DNA of 64,000 bases from Gemmatimonadota bacterium (GCA_026387935.1 JAPLKU010000019.1:124001-188000), one strand, 5' to 3'; positions 17,001 to 26,800 are shown, counted from the first letter of the stretch. The notes: generated by a model from the letters alone, not told the origin. Program-made: numbers and translations.

Positions 17001-17172
17001 GGCCGCCCATGCTGGCCGGGCCGATCGAACGGAACTTGAAGTTGGTGAGCATCGGGTCCGACGATCGATTGACCATCGGCGCATTCGCGGGCGCCTGCGG
17101 CGGCTGGGCCGCGACGACCTGCGCGAGGGCGAGCATCGTGAGCGATGCGACCACGCGGTGAACTGTGCGCAT
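14074..17172 (-). CDS. Exported VPS10/sortilin-type BNR-repeat protein
   Basis: A 1032-residue exported beta-propeller protein. The signal peptide is VVASLTMLALAQVVAAQ. I count about ten Asp-box (BNR) motifs of the form S/T-x-D-x-G-x-T-W/F, for example TTDGGKTWTHL, SDDAGRTWNKL, STDGGKTFATL, SWDQGRTWDYV, SRDGGITFTEV and TKDYGRTFASI, as in sortilin VPS10 and glycosidase-type propellers. Three Gly/Arg/Ala-rich inserts interrupt the propeller. The C-terminal domain (about the last 130 residues) is an added beta-sandwich ending KTVSKPVTVMADIWMNEK. AGGAA precedes the start at 17172. Such proteins are common and multicopy in Gemmatimonadota and Acidobacteriota; substrate unknown. Confidence 0.88.
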   Translation of the reverse strand: MRTVHRVVASLTMLALAQVVAAQPPQAPANAPMVNRSSDPMLTNFKFRSIGPASMGGRIDDIEASETDPNIIYIGYAVGGVWKSENNGTTFTPVFDEQPTASIGDIAIHPKDPNIVYVGTGEANNRQTASFGNGIYKTTDGGKTWTHLGLRETQTISRIVIDPRNPEVVYVAANGHLFGASPDRGLYKTTDGGKTWAKIKFVDDNTGFTDLAMDPSNSSTLYAASYQRRRSGCCFNGGGPGSALWKSDDAGRTWNKLTGNGLPSGTFGRSAIGVSRSNPNTVYMQIEVGDAGTPGAAAAAEAPPAEGAAPGGGRGGFDWCNNGSTATGRGGRGAAAGAAPAAPPGLNANTSGLWRSDNKGKSWTLVSNCNARPMYFSQVRVDPMNPNTLYVSGLPWAKSTDGGKTFATLDAAGGNNTAGHVDNHAMYIDPKNPKHLMIGNDGGLDISWDQGRTWDYVSTMATGLAYWVSADMRRPYYVYTGLQDNGSWGGPSSTRNNDGILNSHWFGIGGGDGFQTQVDPQNYNIVYTESQDGSTSRYDLFTGAQKSIRPVPPGPGGRGAGGAAAGATCVDGRVVTAGGRGGGGGGGGGGGGRGNANGNVVNGQPGDAARFNWNTPYQLSPHNPSIVWYGGARLYRSLDRGDTYTQSADLTKQVDRCKINLMGAPGDRTQLSKNDGVVAYSTIIAVSESPVMPGVVWAGTDDGNLQVSRDGGITFTEVGKNLPGLPANHDYWVARVDASHFDAGTAYVAVDGHRSDDLKPYAFVTKDYGRTFASISSNLPAYGNLQVIREDPKNRDLLYVGTEFGIFVSLDAGKNWQKFMNNYPTVRTDDILVHPRDGDLIIGSHGRSVWIADDITPLQQFTAAVRAEDVHLFDVRPAVAYLNNRQDGQQVAGQKLWLGENAPRGTAISYYLKSAATADVKISVTDAQGRTLCTSDGPKNAGINRVHWNLGTPMLAGAAGAAGFGGGGGGRGPAGPPNTGCEGAGGGGRGGGGGRGGAGALTAGTYNVTLSVNGKTVSKPVTVMADIWMNEK

Positions 17173-17297
17173 GTACGTTCCTGGTGAGGGGGTTCCGAGA
17201 GCTACGCGCCTCGAATGTGCCACGTTGTCTCCGGTGGCACGAGCAATCATGAACGAATGATGAATTGCAGCACCGGTGATCACCGGCAGCGCGCGCT

Positions 17298-18476
17298 TCA
17301 CGCCGGCCAGATGTTCCCGAGCACGCGCGCCCAGTTCCCGCCGAGCATGAGCTTGATGTCCGCGTCGGAATGCTTGCGGCGAATGAGCCCCTCGGCGAGG
17401 TCGTACGCGCGCTTCGGATGATCGAGCTTCTTCGTGGTGATCGTGCTGTCGGTATCCCGATGGAACAGATAGCGACTGAAGTTGGGCTGGTTGGTCGGCT
17501 CCGGCACGCCCATCGGATTGGGATTGCCGATGGTGTCCATGTCGCTGCCGATACCGACATGCTCGACTCCAACGAGCTTCACGGCGTGATCGAAATGGTC
17601 GAGCGCATGCTCGATCGTCACCGGCTCCTGCGTACGGAGCATGAAACGGAGAAACGGGATTCCCATCACACCGCCGGTCTTCGCCATGTTGCGAATCATT
17701 TCATCGGTCTTCGCGCGCAGGCCACCGGGCAGCAGCGCGCGGCAGCTGGCATGCGAGAAGATCACCGGCTTCGTGCTCGCGGCAATGCCATCAAGCGTCG
17801 TCCTGTCGCCCGAGTGCGAAACATCCACCGCCATACCGACGTCGTTCATCTGCTTCACGACCTCGGCGCCGAAGGGCGTGAGCCCGATATCCGTATCTGC
17901 CAGAAATCCGGAGCCCAGCCTGTTGGTCGCATTGTAAGTGAGCTGCGACACGCGCTGGCCGAGCGCGAAGAATGTGTTGACGTCGTCAGGCGTGCGGAAA
18001 TGGTCGGCATTCTGCATCGTGAGCATGACGCCGATGCGTGACTTGTCGCGCGCGAGGCGGCCGAAGTCGCTCACGTCGTCGATGCGGAGGAACCAGTCGC
18101 TGTACCCAGCGAAGAATCCGTTCCAGTCGGCGGCCCACTTGACCGCACTCTCATATGAAGAGCCACCGGCCCCGAGTGCGAAGACGCGCGTGCCACTGCT
18201 ACGATAGAGGTCGTAGTCCGCGCGCGTGAACGAGCCCGGCTTCTGCATCCAGAGCTGACTCTTGACCGGATTTTCGCGGAAGTCCGGAAAGCGGAACTGA
18301 TTGAGCAGGTCCACCACGACGGTGCCTTCGACGAGCTTGATGGCGCGCGCGGAATACTCGGCCGTCGAGAATGCGAAGAGCCGGTAGCGATTGCGCAGGA
18401 TTGCCGGCGCAGCGACGATGCCCAGCGCGCCGAGTCCGAGCGCGCCCAGTACATCGCGCCGCGAGATATCGCTCAC
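17298..18476 (-). CDS. Tat-exported M19-like membrane dipeptidase family protein
   Basis: A 392-residue protein of the renal dipeptidase (M19) family. The N-terminus is a twin-arginine signal (SRRDVLGALGLGALGIVAAP). Conserved barrel parts are VDVSHSGDRTTLD, VIFSHASCRALLPG with the following RNMAKTGGVMGI, and HVGIGSDMDT. The first H-x-D metal pair of classical enzymes is absent (VVVDLLNQF) and the bridging Glu position reads TMQNADHF, so the metal site differs from the renal enzyme; I believe this is a subfamily feature. The GTG start at 18476 overlaps the upstream stop by four bases. Confidence 0.82.
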   Translation of the reverse strand: MSDISRRDVLGALGLGALGIVAAPAILRNRYRLFAFSTAEYSARAIKLVEGTVVVDLLNQFRFPDFRENPVKSQLWMQKPGSFTRADYDLYRSSGTRVFALGAGGSSYESAVKWAADWNGFFAGYSDWFLRIDDVSDFGRLARDKSRIGVMLTMQNADHFRTPDDVNTFFALGQRVSQLTYNATNRLGSGFLADTDIGLTPFGAEVVKQMNDVGMAVDVSHSGDRTTLDGIAASTKPVIFSHASCRALLPGGLRAKTDEMIRNMAKTGGVMGIPFLRFMLRTQEPVTIEHALDHFDHAVKLVGVEHVGIGSDMDTIGNPNPMGVPEPTNQPNFSRYLFHRDTDSTITTKKLDHPKRAYDLAEGLIRRKHSDADIKLMLGGNWARVLGNIWPA

Positions 18477-19744
18477 GGTTGTACGCGAACCGCCGGTGCG
18501 GGCTTGGAGTGATCTTCGTAGGGCCGGAGATACCAGTCGAAGAATGTCCAGGTGCGATTCCACGAATCGATTTGATCCGGAGAATCGACACGCTCGAGCG
18601 TTTTGGGATCGACGCGGCGAGAAAACGCGTGCCCGACCGACGCGCCCCACCCTGGCGGATCGACGTAGACCTTGGTCTCGGTAAGATCGGCTTTGGTGGC
18701 GCGGAGTTTCCAGATGAGCTGCTGGTCTTCGACGTAGTTCACGTCCAGGTCGTTCGTGGCGACATGCACGAGCATCGGGATTCGCAGGTTCTCCACTTGA
18801 TAGAGCGGCGAGCGCTTGATGTATTCGTCCGGCTTTTCGAATGGCAGTCCGCGAATGCCCGGCTCGGCGGCAAAGTCGCGCTGGTAGCTCGGGCCTTTGA
18901 GCGAGAGCCGGAAGAGGAGATTCGTGACCGGCACGATGGCGGCGGACGCCTTGATCGGCGTGTTGGCCGCGACCGAGTTGAGGACGGTGATGTATCCGCC
19001 GTGGCTCCAGCCCATCATCCCGAGCCGGTCCATGTCCACGTACGGAAGGGTCTTGAGATAGTCCACGGCGCTGAGTGCGTCGGCCACTTCGTTGCCGCCG
19101 TAGTCGATGGCCATGTGCAGCGCTTCGCCGTGGCCCGTGCTGCCGCGATAGTCGGGCGTGATGATCACGTAACCACGCTCAACGGCTTCCTGCACGAACG
19201 GGAGCATGTTCTGGTCCCAGTTGCCGTGCACGCCGCCATGCACCCAGATCATGACCGCGTGGCCCTTGGGGCCGCGCTTGTTGATGGGCGAAAAGAGATA
19301 GGCCGGGATTTCCATGCCGTCGGCGCGGCTCTTGTAGGTGACTTTCTTGAAATCGATTTTGCCGGCGAAGCGCGCGGCGTAGATGCTGTCCGTGGCCTTC
19401 TTGGCGATTTCATTCGCGCCGAAGTTTCCCTTGGGCAGGTCCTTCGGATCGTTGCTGACGTAGAGCTGGCGCGCGCGGGCGCTGTCGATGACGATGGACG
19501 ATCCGCGACCACCGCGTCCGCCGCCTGGTGGCGCGACTGGTGGCGCGACTGGTGGAGCAGCTACCGGCTGATCCGCCGGCACCGTCTTCACACCCGACTG
19601 CGTCGTCACGACACGCGGCGGGCCAGTCGGCGCGGGCGCGGTTGTGGGCGCCTGGGTCGTGGCCGCCGAACAACCGGCGATCAGCGCAGCGATCAGCGCA
19701 GCGGCGCAGCTAAGGAGCGCAAAGCGATGGGAGCGATTTGTCAT
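18473..19744 (-). CDS. S9-type alpha/beta hydrolase, lipoprotein
   Basis: A 423-residue exported serine hydrolase of the prolyl-oligopeptidase type without the beta-propeller. The lipoprotein signal is LLSCAAALIAALIAGC. The catalytic triad is visible: Ser in MMGWSHGGYIT, Asp in ATNDLDVNYVED and His in ASVGHAFSRR. A Pro/Thr/Gly-rich linker containing PPGGGRGGRG follows the lipobox. It is a close paralog of the next upstream gene and is coupled to the M19-like gene downstream. It probably cleaves peptides or esters in the periplasm. Confidence 0.9.
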   Translation of the reverse strand: MTNRSHRFALLSCAAALIAALIAGCSAATTQAPTTAPAPTGPPRVVTTQSGVKTVPADQPVAAPPVAPPVAPPGGGRGGRGSSIVIDSARARQLYVSNDPKDLPKGNFGANEIAKKATDSIYAARFAGKIDFKKVTYKSRADGMEIPAYLFSPINKRGPKGHAVMIWVHGGVHGNWDQNMLPFVQEAVERGYVIITPDYRGSTGHGEALHMAIDYGGNEVADALSAVDYLKTLPYVDMDRLGMMGWSHGGYITVLNSVAANTPIKASAAIVPVTNLLFRLSLKGPSYQRDFAAEPGIRGLPFEKPDEYIKRSPLYQVENLRIPMLVHVATNDLDVNYVEDQQLIWKLRATKADLTETKVYVDPPGWGASVGHAFSRRVDPKTLERVDSPDQIDSWNRTWTFFDWYLRPYEDHSKPAPAVRVQP

Positions 19745-19764
19745 GGGAGTCTCTCGATTTTTGA

Positions 19765-20871
19765 CTACGGCTGAACGCGCGGCGGGACCGGCGGCTTCGA
19801 CTTGTCTTCGGAGGGCCGGAGATTCCAGTCGAAGAACTGCCAGATGCGATTCCACGAGTCGATCTGTTCCGGTGTGTCGAGGCGCTGCAGCGTGACGGGG
19901 TCCACGCGCCGATCGAATGCGTGACCGACCGTGCCGCCCCATCCCGGCGGATCGACATAGATCTTCGTCTCAGCGAGATCGGGCTTCAGCGCCTTGAGTT
20001 TCCAGACCATCTGCTGGTCTTCGACGAAGTTCACGTCGAGGTCATTCGTGGACACGTGCACGAGCATCGGGATGTCGAGCTTCTCCACCTGATAGACGGG
20101 AGAGCGCTTGATGTACTCCTCGACCTTCTCGAACGGCGCACCGCCCATGCGCGCCATTGCGGAGAAGTTCTGGATGTAGCCGGGGCCTTTGAGCGAAAGG
20201 CGGAAGAACAAATCAGTCACCGGCACGAGAGACGCTGCGGCCTTGAGGCCATGCCCTGCCGTCGTGGCGTTGAGCATCGTGATGTAGCCGCCATGGCTCC
20301 ACCCCATCATGCCGACGCGCCCCATATCCACGTACGGAAGCGTCTTCAGGTAATCCATCGCGCTGATGACATCGACGACTTCGTAGCCGCCGTAGTCCTG
20401 GGCGCGATAGAACGCTTCGCCGAAGCCGGTGCTGCCGCGATATTCGGGCGTGATCAGCACATAGCCCTTGTCCACCGCTTCCTTCACGAACGGGAGCAAC
20501 GATTCATCCCAGTTCGCGTGGATCCCCTGATGTACCCAGATCATTGCCGCGTGGCCGTTGTTGCCACGTTTGTTGATGGGCGCAAAGATGTACGCGGGAA
20601 TTGTCAGGCCATCGGCGCGACTGGCGTACGTGATTTTCTTCACGTCGACGAGGCCCTTGAACCGTGCGAACCAGATGCTGTCGGTGCGGTTCTTCTGTGA
20701 GATCTGCTGCGCGTAGCTGCCGCCAGGCAGATCCTTGGGATCGTTACTGATGTAGAGTTGGCGGAGGCGAACGGAATCCATGGTTCCCTGGAATCCACGC
20801 TGCGCGAGCAGAGGCGCAGCGAGCGTCAGGCTGAGCAGCAGGGTCCTGCGAATCATCATCGGAAGCATCAT
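19765..20871 (-). CDS. S9-type alpha/beta hydrolase, secreted
   Basis: A 368-residue paralog of the adjacent gene, with the same triad (MMGWSHGGYIT, STNDLDVNFVED, GTVGHAFDRR) and the same core spacing. The N-terminus is a Sec signal (IRRTLLLSLTLAAPLLAQRG) without a lipobox. Several ATGs are possible between 20871 and 20856; I take 20871. The 3' end of the metallo-beta-lactamase gene lies 16 bases upstream. The pair looks like a tandem duplication. Confidence 0.9.
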   Translation of the reverse strand: MMLPMMIRRTLLLSLTLAAPLLAQRGFQGTMDSVRLRQLYISNDPKDLPGGSYAQQISQKNRTDSIWFARFKGLVDVKKITYASRADGLTIPAYIFAPINKRGNNGHAAMIWVHQGIHANWDESLLPFVKEAVDKGYVLITPEYRGSTGFGEAFYRAQDYGGYEVVDVISAMDYLKTLPYVDMGRVGMMGWSHGGYITMLNATTAGHGLKAAASLVPVTDLFFRLSLKGPGYIQNFSAMARMGGAPFEKVEEYIKRSPVYQVEKLDIPMLVHVSTNDLDVNFVEDQQMVWKLKALKPDLAETKIYVDPPGWGGTVGHAFDRRVDPVTLQRLDTPEQIDSWNRIWQFFDWNLRPSEDKSKPPVPPRVQP

Positions 20872-20887
20872 ACCTACTAATGTATTC

Positions 20888-21745
20888 TCAATCGATTCGC
20901 GCCACACGCTTGGCAGCCACCGGGAACCGGGTGAACACGGTCGCATCGTGACCCGGCACGATCAGGCCCGGTTTCGCGGCCAGCGTCGCCATTCGCGCCT
21001 GAGCCGCGAGGTTTGACGCGGCATCCAGCGTCTGGTTGATGGCGATGTGCTTCTCGAGATTCTCGTAGAGGTAGGCGTTGTCAGACGCGAGCACCACCGT
21101 GCCACTCCGCGTGGCCACGCCGACGAACTGCGACGCAAAGGTGTGCTTGCCGCCGGTGTACACCGAGATCCCCGGCATGATCTCCTGCGCGTCGCCATTC
21201 ACGAGGTTGACGCGCCCAGCCGCCTTGAGCCCGAACATCATCTTCGCGACGTCGGCATCAATAGCCCGTTGCTTCACCGTGCCGCTGTCGGTGATGTAGT
21301 ACTCGTACTCCTCCTTCTGCAGCCAGATCTTTGCGCGCGGAAAGAGATCAGCGCCGTCGGCATGATCCCAATGGATGTGCGAGATGACGATGTCGGTCAC
21401 ATCCTCGGGCTTGATACCCAGCGCGCCGATGGCCTCAAACGGCTTCACGTAGTCCACCGGCTTCCACTGGCGCATGAACTTCTCGCGGTAGAACCCGGCG
21501 TCAACGAGAATCGTGCGACCACCGCCGCGTACCACCCAGACCATCAGGGCGATGTCGAGCGAGTCTGCGGCCGGTGCACCGGCAATCAACGAGCGTTTCG
21601 GAAACTTTGCGAGCGTGCCAAAGCGAACGGCGTGGACTTCGTAACGAGGGGCGGCCGCTGGTCCGCCACGTCCGCCGAGCGACGGCGCGGCGCAACCGGC
21701 CGCGAGCAGCATGCAAACACGAAGTGCTCGGTTGACCGATCTCAT
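20888..21745 (-). CDS. Metallo-beta-lactamase-fold hydrolase, lipoprotein
   Basis: A 285-residue exported MBL-fold protein. Ligands are present: HIHWDHADG (HxHxDH), His in GGKHTFASQF, Asp in VVLASDNAYLYENLE and the closing PGHDATVFTRF. The arrangement is closest to N-acyl-homoserine lactonase-like MBL enzymes, but lactonase activity is only one option. The signal is lipoprotein-like (VCMLLAAGCAAPS). Its ATG overlaps the stop of the small upstream ORF by four bases, so it belongs to the same transcript. Confidence 0.9.
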   Translation of the reverse strand: MRSVNRALRVCMLLAAGCAAPSLGGRGGPAAAPRYEVHAVRFGTLAKFPKRSLIAGAPAADSLDIALMVWVVRGGGRTILVDAGFYREKFMRQWKPVDYVKPFEAIGALGIKPEDVTDIVISHIHWDHADGADLFPRAKIWLQKEEYEYYITDSGTVKQRAIDADVAKMMFGLKAAGRVNLVNGDAQEIMPGISVYTGGKHTFASQFVGVATRSGTVVLASDNAYLYENLEKHIAINQTLDAASNLAAQARMATLAAKPGLIVPGHDATVFTRFPVAAKRVARID

Positions 21746-21981
21746 TCGTCGTCTCCTGCCTTGAGTTCACGCGCGCGCCGAGCGCTCTCCATCTGCAATG
21801 ACCTGCCGAGAAGTGGGTTCAACACCGAATTGACGGGTCTCGGCGCTATCGCGGGTGGCAGACCAATACCGGACGACTCGGATGTCTTGGCGACAGAAAC
21901 TCTGGGCGAAACGACGCCGACGGTGCCGGCAATCATCAGCGCCTTTGACATACGCTCCGGCGTCGCGCCATCGTCCGTCAC
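21742..21981 (-). CDS. Hypothetical small protein, 79 aa
   Basis: I do not recognise it. The case for a real gene is the context: its GTG start overlaps the ornithine-cyclodeaminase-like stop (GTGA) and its own stop overlaps the MBL start (ATGA), so it fills the gap between two genes exactly, with coupling at both ends. The product has a short hydrophobic N-terminal part (ALMIAGTVGVVSPRVSV), a Pro-rich middle and an Arg-rich end. No domain is visible. Confidence 0.5.
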   Translation of the reverse strand: MTDDGATPERMSKALMIAGTVGVVSPRVSVAKTSESSGIGLPPAIAPRPVNSVLNPLLGRSLQMESARRARELKAGDDE

Positions 21982-22871
21982 CTACCGCGCGCCTTGAGCA
22001 CGAGGTCCGCCGCGACAACATCCTCGACCGCCATCCCGAGCGACTTGAACCAGGTGACGTCGGCATCCGACGTTCGTCCCGGATGCTTACCAAGAATCAC
22101 TTCGCCAAGTTCAGCGTCAATGCGGCCCGCGGCCCGCACGTCGCCTGACTCCACCTCAGCGCCGGCCCTCGAATCGACGAACACCGTCGCGCGAGCAACG
22201 CAGGCGTCGTCGAGCTCGCGCCAGTCTGGTCGTGCCGCACCGACACTATTGATATGCGCGCCATCGGCGAGCCATGCGCCATGAAGCACGGGGGTTGCCG
22301 ACGTCGTCGCCACAACAATCACATCTGCGCCGCGCACACACGATTCAGCGTTCGGTGAGGCAATCACGCCGTGGGTCCGCGCGAAAGCCGCGCCTGACCT
22401 CGGACTGAACACGCGCACTTCCTTGAAACTCCGAACGTGGCTTAACGCGGCGAGGTGACTGCGCGCCTGAACTCCTGCGCCGAGTATGGCCAGCACAGAG
22501 GCCTCGCGACGCGCGAGTTTGTCTGTCGCCACGGCCGAGACGGCGGCGGTGCGCATTTCCGTGACCAACGAGCCATCCATCGACGCCAACGGCTCGCCCG
22601 TCTCCGGCTTGAAGAGCTGAATCGTCGCGAAGTGCGACTCGATGCCGACGTTCTTCGGAAAGAAGGTCACGAGTTTCGCACCGAGCGCGCCGGACGCGAA
22701 CGCCGGCATGACGAAGAGGAACCCTCCGTGCTCACCGACGGGAATCGTCGTCCGCACAGGTTGCACGGCCTTCCCGGCCGTGTAATCCGCGAGCGCGCGT
22801 TCCATCGCAGGAATGAGCGATTCGTACGTGAGCGTCGAACGAACGTCGTCGTCCGTGATGTGCGTGGCCAT
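21978..22871 (-). CDS. Ornithine cyclodeaminase/mu-crystallin family protein
   Basis: A 297-residue NAD(P)-dependent enzyme of the OCD/mu-crystallin family, whose members include ornithine cyclodeaminase, alanine dehydrogenase and imine reductases. The Rossmann motif is ILGAGVQARSHLAAL; other family parts are the GGFLFVMPAF and LGAKLVTFFPKN segments and the substrate-side MDGSLVTEMRTAAVSAVAT. GGAGGAAC precedes the start. The stop of the upstream membrane-protein gene overlaps the start by one base (TGATG). The substrate is not clear from sequence. Confidence 0.88.
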   Translation of the reverse strand: MATHITDDDVRSTLTYESLIPAMERALADYTAGKAVQPVRTTIPVGEHGGFLFVMPAFASGALGAKLVTFFPKNVGIESHFATIQLFKPETGEPLASMDGSLVTEMRTAAVSAVATDKLARREASVLAILGAGVQARSHLAALSHVRSFKEVRVFSPRSGAAFARTHGVIASPNAESCVRGADVIVVATTSATPVLHGAWLADGAHINSVGAARPDWRELDDACVARATVFVDSRAGAEVESGDVRAAGRIDAELGEVILGKHPGRTSDADVTWFKSLGMAVEDVVAADLVLKARGR

Positions 22872-23239
22872 CAGTTCCTCCAGTAGCCAAGCGCCGGGAT
22901 CAGCGTGGCGCCAAGCGCCGCGACTGATGCGACCACCGCCAGGAATCCACCGACGAAGCGCGCGAACATCCACCACAGCAGCTGCCCACGTGGCGAACCT
23001 GGCGTCGCATAGAGTCTCGCGAGCGCGTGATCGGCAATGCCCCAGCCGCCGTACGCGCCGATGGCAAGGAGTGCGGCCGCGCCAAGCCACCCTTTGCGGC
23101 CGAGGACGAGCACGACAATAGCGGCGCCGACGAGTCCGGACATCATCATCGTCGCAAGGCGCGCATCCGTTGCGCGTCTCGCGACGATGGTGAGAATCTC
23201 GCCGAGCGATTCTGGTGGAGCGGGCGGGTCAGCAATCAT
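22871..23239 (-). CDS. Small integral membrane protein
   Basis: A 122-residue protein of unknown family with about three membrane segments: MMSGLVGAAIVVLVLG, AAALLAIGAYGGWGIADHAL and FVGGFLAVVASVAALGATLI. The first 30 residues are soluble and Pro/Glu-rich. The start at 23239 is the most likely; an upstream alternative adds low-complexity sequence. It is coupled by a one-base overlap to the OCD-family gene. Confidence 0.65.
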   Translation of the reverse strand: MIADPPAPPESLGEILTIVARRATDARLATMMMSGLVGAAIVVLVLGRKGWLGAAALLAIGAYGGWGIADHALARLYATPGSPRGQLLWWMFARFVGGFLAVVASVAALGATLIPALGYWRN

Positions 23240-23330
23240 GACGATGAATAGCGCCCCGCCGCATCGCGAACGCAAGTCCGCGCCCGCCATCCTTCACCCG
23301 ATGCGCGTGCGCGCGGGCAGCGCGCTGGTG

Positions 23331-23798
23331 CTACTTCCCCTTCGCCGTCGTTTTCCGAACCGCGCGATACATCTCGATGTATTTCTTCATCGGCACCGAC
23401 TTGATCGCGTGCTTCACCGCCGGCAGCACGAGTTCATCCATCTTCTTGAAGCGCAGGCAGGCCTTGCCCATGTCGAGCTTCTTCCCCGCCTTCTTGTACT
23501 CCGCCTTGAACTCGTCCTCTTGTTCCTTGTGACCGTACACGCTCATCAGGTAGAGCGAGAACCCCGCTCTCGTCGCCGCGAAGGCGACGTACCAGAGTGC
23601 CTGTCCATTGTACGTGTCCGGCAAGACCGTGAGCGGCACGCTCCAGGTAACGAAGCCGAGGGCCATCGATTCTTCGTAACCCTTCGGAATGTTTTTCCGG
23701 ACCAGCGCGAGGACCTCAGACGCCACTTCCCGCCGGTCGGCGGGAAGGGCGTCGAGGAACTGCACTACCGTTTTGGACTTGCCATCGAACATTCCCAT
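23331..23798 (-). CDS. DUF1801 family protein
   Basis: A 155-residue cytoplasmic protein of the DUF1801 (YdhG-like) family. It shows KTVVQFLDALPADRREVASE, the conserved LVRKNIPKGYEESMALGFV and the C-terminal half with DMGKACLRFKKMDELVLP. The function of the family is not established. It begins 9 bases after the stop of the M14 gene, with weak ribosome binding (GGCGG), so it is probably co-transcribed with it. Confidence 0.85.
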   Translation of the reverse strand: MGMFDGKSKTVVQFLDALPADRREVASEVLALVRKNIPKGYEESMALGFVTWSVPLTVLPDTYNGQALWYVAFAATRAGFSLYLMSVYGHKEQEDEFKAEYKKAGKKLDMGKACLRFKKMDELVLPAVKHAIKSVPMKKYIEMYRAVRKTTAKGK

Positions 23799-23807
23799 CG
23801 AAGCCGC

Positions 23808-26800
23808 CTACTTCGCGTCGATTTTCCGACCCGCGTTGAGGTTGTCGAAGTTCAGAATTGTATTGAACACGAAGAAATAGCTGCCGAACGTCTCCCCGCG
23901 GTACATCGGGTTATTCGCGAAGAGAATGACATGTCCTTTGTCGAGCGGCGAATCCACCACGACCGGCCGCTGCGCAATGTCACCGCCGCCGGCGAGCAGG
24001 CCGGACACAAGGAGTCCGTTCGCGTCACCCCACCGTGCGACCACGCGCGGCCGCTGATCGGGCGGAAGAATGTTGAGCGGGCTGCGGAGGGCTTCGTCGG
24101 TGACCGGCGCATACTCCCACGGCTGCACCGTCGGTCCCGGAATCGGGAGGAACCGCGCTTCGAGTTGCGGGAAGCCTTGCACCTGGTCGCGATCGTCCGT
24201 CGTGCCGCGGCCAGTTTCGCGCGCACCGCCCCCCGCCCCGCCACGGCCACCGCCACCGCCCCGGCCGCCGCGCGAGTTACTCACACCGAAACTTTTTCCA
24301 TCGTCGGTGTATAGCGCGAGGCTGTCGGGCATGCCGTATGCGATCGGACTCGCACCGTCCACGATGCGCGAGCGGAGGTAGCTCCCGACCACCGAGCGGG
24401 CGGCGGCGTTGTTCGACGCCACTCCGTTCGTGAGGCCGAATTGCACGGCCCATTCGGCGCTCTGGTTGGCGGTGATGAGTACGCCGCCGTTCTTTACGTA
24501 CGTCTTGAGCATCTCGAGCCCGTTCCAGCCAAGGCCTGGGCGCTGGTCATCGGTCTGCGACCAGGTTGGCAGGTTCGGTGTTTCGGGCGTGTTCTTGAAT
24601 GGCATGGCGTTGCGGTACATCGGCAGGCCGTCAATCACTGCCTGGCCGCCAACACCGGGGCCGAACACGATCACGTCCCACTTCGCGTTCAGGTTTGCCG
24701 TCTTCGCGATGTCCTGTGTGCTGATGTAGTCGTACGGCACGCCGACGGCGTCAAACGCCTGCCGCCACCACCCTTCGGTCTGCGTGCTCTGCCAGGTGTG
24801 CATGATGGCCACGCGAGCCGCGCGCACGGGATGCATTTTCACCGACGGCGCCGCGGCGAGTGCGACCGCCTTAAGGCCGAGTTCCTTCGTGGCCTTGTCG
24901 AGCTCGGCCTGCGGAACGCCGCGAATGACGAACGAACCGCGGTTGAATTTCTGACCGTTGGCATCGAACGATTCTTCGGCCGCCTGGAAGTCGGCGGTCT
25001 TGAAGCGATAGCGCAGCGTGGCCAGCGCGTTGTCGGCATTGTGATTGATCGCGAATACGGAACCTGATCCCGCGACGCCGCCCGGTGCCGTGATCGTGCC
25101 GGTGACCTTTTCGATCGGCGCGTCGAGCACTTTGATGTCGTTCACGCGGATCGCCGCCGTCGCAAACGCTTCCGGAAACGTCCAGCCAGTGTCGTCGTAC
25201 GGGGTACGTTGCGGATCGTTCGGCGCCCAGAACTGGTAGTCGAGCAGCGCGTCCGCGATGCGCGAGAAGGGCTGGTCCATGCGGATGATGTAACTGCCCG
25301 CCGGGAACTCGCGCGCTTCGGTCTGGGGGAGCACCGGTCCCGCGGGAACCGCGGGAGCCGCGGGCGCATCGCCTGCCGCTGCGCCGCGACCGCCGCGACC
25401 GGCGGCTGCACCACCACGTCCAGCCGCCGCGCGTCGCACCGGCACCTGTACCGTGAACGCCGCCGTGGCGCGCGAAATCTCGACGTGCTGCAACTGCATG
25501 ACCTTGAGCAGGTCGGCCTGCGTCCCGAGGCGCGGATCATTCGCCGGCAGTACATACGCCGCGGGACCTTCCATCTTCGGCTTGTTGATCGACCGCTTGC
25601 TCTTCTCCCAGAAGTTCTGGAGGAAGGTGGTGCGGTTGTTGGCCGTGTACGCGAGCGACACGAGGAGCCCGGTCTGCTCGTAGTTGTTGTTGTTGCGCAG
25701 CGACCAGCGCACACGCGGGAGCGGTGGGTTCTGCTTGAACCAGGTGCGTGCCGTTTCGTTCGCGCCGAGCGTGCGCTCCTGCGTTTCGGCGGTACCACCG
25801 TTGCCGAACGTTTCGTACAAGCGGCTAATGCCGTTGTGCGTGGCCGCCATGAACATCAGGTAGCCGGGCGACCAGGTGTCGAAGTTCCCGTGCGCGAACA
25901 CGCCGGGCATGCCGTACCGCGTCATCTCCTGCACGTTGTTCCAGCCGATCATCTGCCACTCGTTGGTGAGCAGTGGATCCATCCAGGAGTTGTACGGGCC
26001 ATCGCCAATCGTGTTGTCGTAGAGATACGCGACCGACTCGTGCAGGTCGTGCAGCACGATGGCCTTCGTCTCGAGGTACGCGTCGAGGATGTTGCGTGAG
26101 AGCGCGAGCGTCATGCCCATCGCGTCGCGGTTGTTGTCGTGCGCGACGTACTTGCCCCAGTACGAAAGGTTCGGCGGGACCTGCCCCGGATGCGCCACCT
26201 TCCATCGGGCCAGGTCCACCATCTTGTCTCGCCCGTCCACCTCGACGATCGGCGTGATGATCGTAATCACATGATCGCGGATGTTCTTGACATACGGGCT
26301 TTCGTCCACCGCGAGGCGATACGCGAGTTCCATCAGCGCGGTGGGCGCGCCGGCTTCCGTGGAGTGAATGGTGCCGGTGATGTAGTACACCGGCACGGCT
26401 TCCTGCACGAGCTTGGCGGCCTGCGCGTCGTCGAAATTGATCGAACGCGGATCCGCCAACTTTGCGAGCTTGGCCTTGTTCTCCTCGTACTTCGCCATCA
26501 GGGCATCGCTGCCGATGGCAACAGCGATATGATCGCGGCCTTCTTCGGTCTTCCCGATGTTCCACGTGCGCACGCGCTTGGGCGCCGACTTGGCGAGCAG
26601 GCGCATGTACTCGTACACCTCGCTCGAGTACGGCAGCTTGGTCGGCGCGCCGGCGATGTCACCGAGCGTCGCGGCTGGCGTGGGGATGCCCTTCGCGGCG
26701 GGCATGTAGTCCACGAGCGGCGAGAGGAAGAAGGTCTCGGTCGTGTACTCCTTGATCTTCTTCGTGTACGCTGAGTCGATGGGCTGCTTGGGATCGCGGC

